From the NCBI GenBank assembly GCA_964601205.1, contig CAZRML010000016.1, positions 1 to 11,497 on the forward strand: a stretch of DNA of 11,497 nucleotides, read 5' to 3'. Made by a program: the position numbers and the translations under genes. The notes under the pieces are model-generated. The model did no database searches. It was not told where the DNA came from and worked only from the letters and a program-made list of their open reading frames with translations. The number at the start of each line of letters is the position of its first letter. Positions within the stretch are counted from its first letter, which is position 1. The stretch comes from JAQVEM01 sp964601205 (GTDB lineage: Bacteria; Actinomycetota; Humimicrobiia; Humimicrobiales; Humimicrobiaceae). This document shows, piece by piece, positions 7,267 through 11,497 of this stretch.

Positions 7267-8037
7267 TTACTTTTTTTCTTTCCCCATTCTGTCTATAAAA
7301 GTTTCTATCAGATCAATAGGAATCGGGAAGACTATGGTAGAATTTTGTTCGGTAGCAATTTCCTTTAATGTCTGCAAAAACCTTAATTGGACAGAAACAG
7401 GGAACTTGCTCAGGACTTCTGCAGCCTTTGACAATTTTTCGGAAGCCTGAAATTCACCTTCAGCACTGATAATCTTGGCTCTTCTTTCCCTTTCTGCTTC
7501 AGCCTGTCCGGCAAAAGCCCTCTGGATAGACTGGGGCAGTTCTACGTCCTTAATTTCCACCATAGAGACTTTAATTCCCCATGGATCGGTCTGCTCATCG
7601 ATTATTTTTTGAAGTTCCTGGTTGATCTTTTCTCTTCTGGCAAGAAGGTCGTCAAGTTCTGCCTGCCCCAGTATGCTTCTCAGGGTAGTCTGGGCTATCT
7701 GCGAGGTGGCAACCATATATTTTTCAATTTTTACAATACTTTTTTCCGGATCCATGACCCTGAAATAAATCACAGCATTGACCTTTACCGGTACATTATC
7801 ACGGGTTATTATGTCCTGAGGCGGCACGTCCATGGTTACGGTCCTAAGGTCTACTTTTATCATCTTGTCCACAAATGGGATAATTACAATTATCCCGGGA
7901 CCTTTAGCTCCTCTTAACCTTCCGAACCTGAAGATAACACCCCTCTCGTATTCCTTCAATATTTTTATTGCTGAGAATAGAAGGATCAGGACGATAACTA
8001 CTCCAAAGACTATACCAATAATCGGACCTATCAGCAT
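7267..8037 (-). CDS. Slipin (stomatin/SPFH-domain membrane protein)
   Basis: 256 residues. One N-terminal membrane helix (about 4-26) is followed by ILKEYERGVIFRFGRL (26-41), the start of the SPFH/Band 7 domain (about 27-190). VPPQDIITRDNVPVKVNAVI (71-90) is highly typical of prokaryotic slipins. A charged coiled region AEAERERRAKIISAEGE (179-195) follows, then a hydrophobic C-terminal segment used for oligomerisation. Slipins form large membrane-associated rings that organise membrane microdomains and support membrane-protein quality control. Many are encoded beside an NfeD protease partner; none is present here, and baeRF3 is the neighbour instead. The ATG at 8037 has AAAGGAG seven bases upstream. 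A promoter-like TATACT framed by inverted repeats precedes it. Confidence 0.93.
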   Translation of the reverse strand: MLIGPIIGIVFGVVIVLILLFSAIKILKEYERGVIFRFGRLRGAKGPGIIVIIPFVDKMIKVDLRTVTMDVPPQDIITRDNVPVKVNAVIYFRVMDPEKSIVKIEKYMVATSQIAQTTLRSILGQAELDDLLARREKINQELQKIIDEQTDPWGIKVSMVEIKDVELPQSIQRAFAGQAEAERERRAKIISAEGEFQASEKLSKAAEVLSKFPVSVQLRFLQTLKEIATEQNSTIVFPIPIDLIETFIDRMGKEKK

Positions 8038-8082
8038 ATCAAACTCCTTTCTTATTTCTAAAACGTCTAAGTAAAACTTTCC

Positions 8083-8138
8083 ATGGATAATCCATAGTAT
8101 AACCGGAAGTCTACACTGATTTTATCAGTGTACAGACT
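8083..8138 (-). promoter_or_regulatory. Slipin promoter candidate flanked by two inverted repeats
   Basis: On the minus strand a -10-like TATACT occupies 8101-8096. Upstream of it is a 12-bp stem, arms 8108-8119 and 8125-8138, AGTC-TACACTGA against its complement with a 2-base bulge, loop of 5. It covers the -35 area, where no good -35 box is visible. Immediately downstream is a perfect 13-base palindrome ATGGAT-A-ATCCAT (8083-8095), covering the expected transcription start. The layout suggests regulated initiation. The upstream hairpin lies 42 bases after the stop at 8180 but has no T-run on either strand, so it is a poor terminator. Confidence 0.45.
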
Positions 8139-8179
8139 TTAAAAAACTATTTAACAACTCTAAATTTTTTTACTAATTA

Positions 8180-8344
8180 TTAAACAGTTTTTCTTTTATC
8201 CAGGAACCCTAAAATTATGCTTACGATTCCTATGCCTACTAGGGCTATGGATAACCACAAACCCAGGGTCATCATGGGGAAAAGTGTAAGTATTCCCATG
8301 ATAGCTATAATTGCCCCTACAATTATTAATACAACCTTGCTCAT
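8180..8344 (-). CDS. Small two-helix membrane protein (54 aa), unknown function
   Basis: 54 residues starting MSKVVLIIVGAII and ending in a charged FLDKRKTV. Two hydrophobic segments (about 3-22 and 26-46) are joined by a short turn with LFPMMTLG. I chose the ATG at 8344 because AAAGGA lies seven bases before it. An in-frame TTG at 8371 would add nine polar residues but has no ribosome binding site and would overlap the preceding gene. The start follows the stop of the 55-residue gene after one base (TGATATG), so the two are translationally coupled. I do not recognise the family; it looks like one of the tiny membrane proteins common in stress regulons. Confidence 0.75.
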   Translation of the reverse strand: MSKVVLIIVGAIIAIMGILTLFPMMTLGLWLSIALVGIGIVSIILGFLDKRKTV

Positions 8345-8345
8345 A

Positions 8346-8513
8346 TCATAGTCCTTTAAATCTTGTGGCAATAAGAAGTAAGACTGCCGATGCTAATACC
8401 AACCAGATTGAAAATTGAGAAAAGGAACCTACAAAATGCAAAATGATTCCCAGGACTGCTAGAATCAGTGCAATCCACCAGGTTAAATTTTTTGGTGCCG
8501 ATAAGTGTTTCAT
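8346..8513 (-). CDS. Small two-helix membrane protein (55 aa), unknown function
   Basis: 55 residues beginning MKHLSAPKNLTWWIALILAV, with two hydrophobic helices (about 11-29 and 33-50) and a basic end RFKGL. The short SAPKxxTWWIA lead followed by two helices resembles small conserved membrane proteins seen in several anaerobic lineages, without known function. AAAGGGGA stands eight bases before the ATG, a good ribosome binding site. The stop TGA (8348-8346) is one base from the next ATG. A 95-base AT-rich gap separates it from the gene upstream, so it may have its own promoter. Confidence 0.78.
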   Translation of the reverse strand: MKHLSAPKNLTWWIALILAVLGIILHFVGSFSQFSIWLVLASAVLLLIATRFKGL

Positions 8514-8608
8514 TTTAATAATCCCCTTTATTACCTGATATTAATATAATACTTATTTTTTCTTTTTTACTTTTCCAAATGAAAATAAATTTTTTTAAAA
8601 GCATATTC

Positions 8609-8776
8609 TTACATGATAATAGCCAAAATAACCATTATGATTAAAAAGACTATAAAAACGATAAATAGAATTTTTAGAATTCCCCAGCCTGTTTTTCCGG
8701 CTCCTCTAAAGCCGAAAATACCTGAAAAAATTATTAGTACAACTGCTACAATTGCCAGAATCCAAAAGATGCTCAT
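8609..8776 (-). CDS. DUF1328-like small membrane protein (55 aa)
   Basis: 55 residues: helix MSIFWILAIVAVVLIIFSGI, then FGFRGAGKTGWGILKILF, then a long second helix to the end. The pattern of a first helix, a GF-x-G-A-G turn and a second helix after a short amphipathic stretch resembles DUF1328/YtjA-type membrane proteins, often stress-induced. AAAAGGAG precedes the ATG by six bases. The first nine residues and 23 of the first 26 coding bases match the start of the YtxH-like gene at 10734, which otherwise differs. The gene begins 42 bases after the 52-residue gene, probably in the same transcript. Confidence 0.78.
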   Translation of the reverse strand: MSIFWILAIVAVVLIIFSGIFGFRGAGKTGWGILKILFIVFIVFLIIMVILAIIM

Positions 8777-8818
8777 GCTTTACTCCTTTTCTCCACTAAT
8801 TTCTTCTTATTACAAACT

Positions 8819-8977
8819 CTAACGTGTTCTTATGCCTATAATCAACACCAGGCCGCCTACTACTATTTCAAGTATTGCACGCCACAGTGGCACAGCAGCC
8901 CAGCCAATTGAAGGGAATAGGCCCAAAATTCCAACCACAAGCAACACGATCGCCGCGATAATCAGTATAAATCTCAT
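8819..8977 (-). CDS. Small two-helix membrane protein (52 aa), unknown function
   Basis: 52 residues, MRFILIIAAIVLLVVGILGL at the start, a central FPSIGWAAVPLWR turn and a second helix ending GIRTR. GAAAGGA lies about seven bases before the ATG at 8977. It starts 27 bases after the lipoprotein stop, so it is likely in one operon with it. I do not recognise a named family. The two-helix hairpin with a basic C-terminus predicts insertion in the cytoplasmic membrane with both ends on one side. Confidence 0.75.
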   Translation of the reverse strand: MRFILIIAAIVLLVVGILGLFPSIGWAAVPLWRAILEIVVGGLVLIIGIRTR

Positions 8978-9004
8978 TGTTTTTCCTTTCTTTCTTTATA
9001 ATAA

Positions 9005-9604
9005 TTAATTAGATGCTGCATTATATATACTACCGTCCTCGTTTTTTAACCTTTCCATCTCTTGATCAAAATAATTATATATATTATCGATTTCTTCCCA
9101 GAAGCTGGCTTCGGTAAGATAGGCCTCGTTTTCAATTTCACTGAGTTTATTGGCAGGCGCATTTTCATTAAACATTTTAAAGAAAAGCACTCTATAAGAA
9201 ACTGCTTCAACAGCCAGGTTATATGCTTTTAAAGCAATAGAAGGAGGCTCTATATTTTCCAGATTATTTTTAAATTCCAAAAATTTTTGTTCCAGTATCA
9301 AAGAACATCTGATCTTTTCTTCCAGGATAGTAGTGCCATTGAAATCATCAATCAAGTATGAGGTACTATTTATATGATCCAGCCATATGGTAAAGAATTC
9401 GTCACTGAAGGACTTAAAGTCTTCCAGTCCATCTTTAAACCCCGCAAGAGTAACCTCCTCTCCAGTCTTTAGGCTTATTTCTTTTAAGGTGTCTTCATTA
9501 AATCCCGGTTCTTTGTACTGGCTGTATTCTTTTGTTCCACAGCCTATAAGGAAGACTAAAACACAGATCAATATTAGAATCAGAGCTTTTACTGTTAGTT
9601 TCAT
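9005..9604 (-). CDS. Putative lipoprotein, mostly helical, unknown function
   Basis: 199 residues from the ATG at 9604. An in-frame TTG at 9616 would add four residues. Neither start has a clear Shine-Dalgarno. The N-terminus is a lipoprotein signal: basic KLTVK, hydrophobic ALILILICVLVF, and a lipobox LIGC with the lipidated Cys at residue 22. The mature part is acidic and appears helical, with no cysteines near catalytic-looking motifs and no recognised domain. It would be anchored on the outer face of the cytoplasmic membrane. It follows the pseudo-receiver gene by 39 bases and precedes the 52-residue membrane protein by 27, so these are probably co-transcribed. Confidence 0.82.
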   Translation of the reverse strand: MKLTVKALILILICVLVFLIGCGTKEYSQYKEPGFNEDTLKEISLKTGEEVTLAGFKDGLEDFKSFSDEFFTIWLDHINSTSYLIDDFNGTTILEEKIRCSLILEQKFLEFKNNLENIEPPSIALKAYNLAVEAVSYRVLFFKMFNENAPANKLSEIENEAYLTEASFWEEIDNIYNYFDQEMERLKNEDGSIYNAASN

Positions 9605-9643
9605 GTTTTTTATCAATAACTTTTAGTTTATATTAAAAAAATC

Positions 9644-10036
9644 TTATTTGGAGACTTTTATCTGCTCTTTTTTCAGAAAATCGTTCATAGAATTATAAAA
9701 TCTTTCAGCTGAATCTCCCTTTAAGATAAAATTTCCTATACCTATTTCCTGGTACCTTTCTTCCAGTTCAGGATCTATGCTTAAGATAAGTATTGACATA
9801 GCCGGATATAATTTTTGCAGAACCGGCATTGCTTCTCTGGTCTTATGGTTTACAAAACCGCCGTTTATTATAAGAACATCCGGCTTTTCTTTTTTTAATT
9901 TACTATATAGATTACCGATACTGTCCGCATGCAGGATCAACCCTATTTTATTTACCCCGGTATCTTTTATCTGGGTAAGGACCAGCATCAGGGCTGAAAC
10001 CAGGCTTTTACTTTTTTCTGCAATTAATATTTTCAT
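9644..10036 (-). CDS. Degenerate response-regulator receiver-like protein (no phosphoacceptor Asp)
   Basis: 130 residues with the alternating pattern of a CheY-like receiver: MKILIAEKSKS at the start, KPDVLIINGG (51-60), SILILSID (81-88), GIGNFILKGDS (99-109). The phosphoacceptor Asp position (usual PDVxLLD) is Asn58. The acidic pair near the N-terminus is reduced to Glu7. The Ser86 and Lys106 switch positions are kept. It is therefore probably a non-phosphorylated pseudo-receiver acting by binding a partner. There is no output domain. The LuxR-type HTH protein encoded 79 bases upstream is an obvious candidate partner. No Shine-Dalgarno is visible; TATACT lies nine bases before the ATG, so the transcript may be leaderless. 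A divergent Rossmann-like fold is the alternative. Confidence 0.68.
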   Translation of the reverse strand: MKILIAEKSKSLVSALMLVLTQIKDTGVNKIGLILHADSIGNLYSKLKKEKPDVLIINGGFVNHKTREAMPVLQKLYPAMSILILSIDPELEERYQEIGIGNFILKGDSAERFYNSMNDFLKKEQIKVSK

Positions 10037-10045
10037 TTTTATTTA

Positions 10046-10055
10046 AGTATAACCG
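10046..10055 (-). promoter_or_regulatory. Promoter-like motif shared with the slipin gene
   Basis: The minus strand reads CGGTTATACT here, identical over ten bases to the sequence at 8105-8096 before slipin. TATACT would serve as the -10 element, and a TTACTA lies 17 bases upstream. The -10 ends nine bases before the ATG of the pseudo-receiver gene, which would make its mRNA nearly leaderless, in keeping with the missing ribosome binding site. Confidence 0.4.
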
Positions 10056-10115
10056 TGCAGCAGGATAATAGTAACGGTAGGATTTATAGTATTTTATTGG
10101 GTATTATTGCCAGTT

Positions 10116-10355
10116 TTATCCTGGTAATTGCACCAGTTTTTGCTTTAAGGCAATATAGGCAGCTTCAGTTCTTTTAGAGACGCCCAGTTTGCTTAATATG
10201 TTGCTGACATGGAATTGAACCGTGGAGTTGCTAAGAAAAAGTCTTTCTGCAATTTGTTTGTTGGATAGGCCCTCTACTATGAGGGCAAGTATTTCCTTTT
10301 CACGCTCGGTTAATTTAATAGTTTTATCCGGCGGCTCTCTTAACTCAGAGAGCAA
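10116..10355 (-). CDS. Stand-alone LuxR-type (GerE-like) helix-turn-helix regulator
   Basis: 79 residues from a TTG at 10355. Almost the whole protein is a LuxR/FixJ-type DNA-binding domain (about 14-74): KLTEREKEILALIVEGLSNK, then IAERLFLSNSTVQFHVSNIL, then SKLGVSKRTEAAYIALKQKL. There is no receiver domain, a size and plan like GerE of Bacillus. The start is uncertain. The upstream AAAGGAGGTGA serves an ATG at 10378 that is in another frame and reaches a stop after 12 codons. The HTH frame has a stop (TAA) 10-12 bases before the TTG, so its start must be close to 10355. The TTG has no ribosome binding site of its own and sits at the base of a hairpin. Translation coupled to the leader, or a frameshift, is likely. 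Confidence 0.85.
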   Translation of the reverse strand: MLSELREPPDKTIKLTEREKEILALIVEGLSNKQIAERLFLSNSTVQFHVSNILSKLGVSKRTEAAYIALKQKLVQLPG

Positions 10356-10394
10356 TATCTTTGTTTATTTATATTCATTAAACTCACCTCCTTT
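10334..10394 (-). promoter_or_regulatory. Strong ribosome binding site, 12-codon leader ORF and hairpin overlapping the LuxR gene start
   Basis: AAAGGAGGTGAG (about 10394-10383) is a near-perfect anti-16S match, the best in the window. It precedes ATG at 10378. That frame encodes only MNINKQRYCSLS and ends at TAA 10342-10340. A hairpin GCTCTCT-GAGTTA-AGAGAGC (10353-10334) covers the last base of the TTG start of the HTH gene. The leader stop codon spans its loop and the first base of its right arm. Ribosomes translating the leader would melt the stem, which would expose the HTH start. The alternative is a genuine or sequencing frameshift joining the leader to the HTH frame. Confidence 0.55.
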
Positions 10395-10521
10395 ATCAAT
10401 TAAAGTTTAATATTTTAATAATTCAATTTAGCTTTTCAGTTATAATTATTGAATAATATTGCATTACAGCTCAATTTTATTACCCAATACCTTCTTTTTT
10501 AAAATAATTAGTATTAATATC

Positions 10522-10734
10522 TTATTTACCTTCTTCGCCTATCTCTTCAACCAAATTTTTACCTTTTTCAGCTAAATCTTTTGTTTTATCAACCGTCTTA
10601 TCAACCACATCAGAAATTTTTTCTTTACTTTTTCCTAAGATACCTTTTATATCTTCCCTCATTTCCTTCCCCGATTTAGGTGCAGTTAGAATCCCAATGA
10701 GGTAACCGATTGCCAGTATCCAGAAGATTCTCAT
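10522..10734 (-). CDS. YtxH-like small membrane protein with exchanged N-terminus (70 aa)
   Basis: 70 residues. A short membrane helix MRIFWILAIGYLIGILTAP is followed by KSGKEMREDIKG, the YtxH-family 'PKSGKE.R' motif after the helix. A long charged amphipathic tail has repeated KISDVVDKTVDKTKDLAEKG-type units, predicted as a helix or coiled coil. YtxH proteins are general-stress proteins of unknown mechanism, membrane-anchored with a soluble helical tail. The tail matches that of the next gene upstream (78 aa), but the first residues match the DUF1328-like protein at 8776 instead. The start has GAAAAGAG about seven bases upstream, weaker than its neighbour's. The 78-residue gene ends 19 bases before it. 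Confidence 0.82.
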   Translation of the reverse strand: MRIFWILAIGYLIGILTAPKSGKEMREDIKGILGKSKEKISDVVDKTVDKTKDLAEKGKNLVEEIGEEGK

Positions 10735-10753
10735 GTCTTACTCTTTTCTTTTG

Positions 10754-10990
10754 TTACTTTTTTAATTCTTCAATTTTCTCTTTACCGGACTCCACTAGGT
10801 CTTTTGTTTTTCCCACTACATCAGAAACATTTTCCTTGCCCATCTCCATTATTTTTTTGCCCTTGTCCATCAGATAATTTCTAGTATCTTTTCCTGATTT
10901 GTGAGTAAATAATATTCCAAGTACTGCACCTATTGCCAAACCTGCCAAAAGTGCTATAAATACCCCGCCGCTGTTACTTCCAGGACTCAT
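10754..10990 (-). CDS. YtxH-like small membrane protein (78 aa)
   Basis: 78 residues. A short Gly/Ser lead is followed by a small-residue-rich membrane helix FIALLAGLAIGAVLGILF (11-28), then HKSGKDTRNYLMDKGKK, the YtxH signature, and an amphipathic tail with SDVVGKTKDLVESGKEKIEE. In Bacillus, YtxG (DUF948) and YtxH are encoded side by side in a stress-induced operon. Here the DUF948-like gene ends 33 bases upstream, giving the same order. AGGAGGT stands about six bases before the ATG at 10990. It is paralogous to the following 70-residue gene over the tail. Confidence 0.87.
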   Translation of the reverse strand: MSPGSNSGGVFIALLAGLAIGAVLGILFTHKSGKDTRNYLMDKGKKIMEMGKENVSDVVGKTKDLVESGKEKIEELKK

Positions 10991-11023
10991 TTTTTACCTC
11001 CTCTTACTTGCCTTCTATTAAAA

Positions 11024-11386
11024 TTAGTTTTTATTCTTATCCGTAACTTTTTTTATCACACCTGCAAGACCAATACCTGTACTTATAAGTTTTATAATCG
11101 GATTTGTAATTATAATCCGAGCAAGCCTTATAATTTTTTCAAGCTGGTCAACAATTGAACCGACACTTTGTGTAAGTCCGTTTATTGAACTTATCTCACT
11201 GTTTAGATGAGATACCGTATTGTTAAATTTTTCAACTACTGGAATAAGACTCTCGTTAAGTTTTTGCACAAGAGATCTTATGCGGTTTACAAGCTTAACA
11301 ATCGGAATTGCTACAATAATACCCACAACCGCAAATGCAGAGATTAAAATAATTGCTATAAGACCCGTTATCTCTAGTGGTGACAC
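11024..11386 (-). CDS. DUF948-like (YtxG-type) membrane protein
   Basis: 120 residues starting with GTG at 11386, preceded by GAGGT. One N-terminal membrane helix (about 5-30) is followed by a long amphipathic, probably coiled-coil region (35-90; RIRSLVQKLNESLIPVVEKF, SSINGLTQSVGSIVDQLEKI). A hydrophobic C-terminal stretch (90-113; ARIIITNPIIKLISTGIGLA) and a basic end follow. This is the plan of DUF948/YtxG proteins, which are found with YtxH in stress operons. The function is unknown; a membrane-anchored scaffold is a reasonable guess. It is the first gene of the DUF948-YtxH-YtxH set. Its promoter should lie in 11387-11497, where GC-rich inverted repeats occur. Confidence 0.83.
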   Translation of the reverse strand: MSPLEITGLIAIILISAFAVVGIIVAIPIVKLVNRIRSLVQKLNESLIPVVEKFNNTVSHLNSEISSINGLTQSVGSIVDQLEKIIRLARIIITNPIIKLISTGIGLAGVIKKVTDKNKN

Positions 11387-11417
11387 TTTCTACCTCAGAT
11401 TTATTCCGCTTAAAATA

Positions 11418-11450
11418 CTTCGGGCGTAAGCCCGGAGATGGAGGCGCTCC
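11418..11450. promoter_or_regulatory. GC-rich hairpins in the leader or promoter region of the DUF948 gene
   Basis: CTTCGGGC-GTAA-GCCCGGAG (11418-11437, 8-bp stem with one G-T pair) is followed by GGAG-GCG-CTCC (11440-11450). Both stand out in an AT-rich background. Neither is followed by a T-run on either strand, so I do not call a terminator. They lie 32-64 bases upstream of the GTG start at 11386. A minus-strand TATAAC near 11467-11462 could be the -10, which would put the hairpins in the 5' leader of the mRNA. The end of the window prevents a firmer call. Confidence 0.35.
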
Positions 11451-11497
11451 GCTGTCTTTGTTATAATAAGTGGCATGAAATACAAAAAGCAGAGTCA

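Noticed and set aside
8108..8138. Stem-loop as an intrinsic terminator of the small-protein genes
   Set aside because: There is no T-run after the stem on either strand; an operator before slipin fits better.
10445..10457. Palindrome ATTATT-G-AATAAT upstream of the LuxR-type gene
   Set aside because: It is composed almost only of A and T in an AT-rich gap, so chance occurrence is likely.
1..11497. CRISPR array, tRNA or rRNA genes, insertion sequences
   Set aside because: I found no regularly spaced repeats, no cloverleaf-like or rRNA-like sequence, and no transposase or terminal inverted repeats.

Overview
The window is an AT-rich stretch of bacterial chromosome. Every gene I can support lies on the minus strand, so transcription runs from the right end to the left. 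Shine-Dalgarno sequences are often strong (AGGAGG-type), but one gene looks leaderless. The gene set is: stand-alone LuxR-type HTH, YtxH-like and DUF948-like stress proteins, slipin, baeRF family 3, GGDEF/HD-GYP hybrids, and an SDR domain fused to a PelD-like membrane region. I infer a monoderm-like anaerobe or subsurface lineage (Actinobacteriota, Firmicutes or Atribacterota type). The taxonomy is a guess, because no phylogenetic marker is present.

Layout in transcription order. (1) 11386-10522: a DUF948-like membrane protein and two YtxH-like proteins. (2) 10394-9005: a minimal LuxR-type HTH protein with an unusual leader, a degenerate receiver-like protein, and a lipoprotein. (3) 8977-8180: four tiny membrane proteins of 52-55 residues, one of them DUF1328-like. 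(4) 8138-5974: a slipin with a palindrome-flanked promoter, then a bacterial release-factor-like protein (baeRF3). (5) 5957-5643: the wreck of a GH130 mannoside phosphorylase gene, keeping only its two ends. (6) 5642-5065: very AT-rich intergenic DNA. (7) 5064-1325: two tandem paralogous GGDEF plus HD-GYP proteins, one soluble with PAS and one membrane-bound with 7TM and PAS. (8) 1239-1: the start of a gene fusing a catalytically degenerate SDR domain to a membrane segment; it runs off the window.

Two themes emerge. The right half looks like an envelope or general stress cassette: small membrane proteins, slipin, a lipoprotein, a ribosome-associated factor and a small regulator. The left half is a c-di-GMP module. 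Two enzymes that could both make and degrade c-di-GMP sit next to what I propose is the receptor gene (SDR-PelD fusion) of a Pel-type exopolysaccharide locus continuing outside the window. The most interesting points are the pseudo-SDR fusion, the leader ORF and hairpin at the LuxR gene, the HTH/pseudo-receiver pair in reversed order, and the chimeric N-terminus shared by two small membrane proteins.
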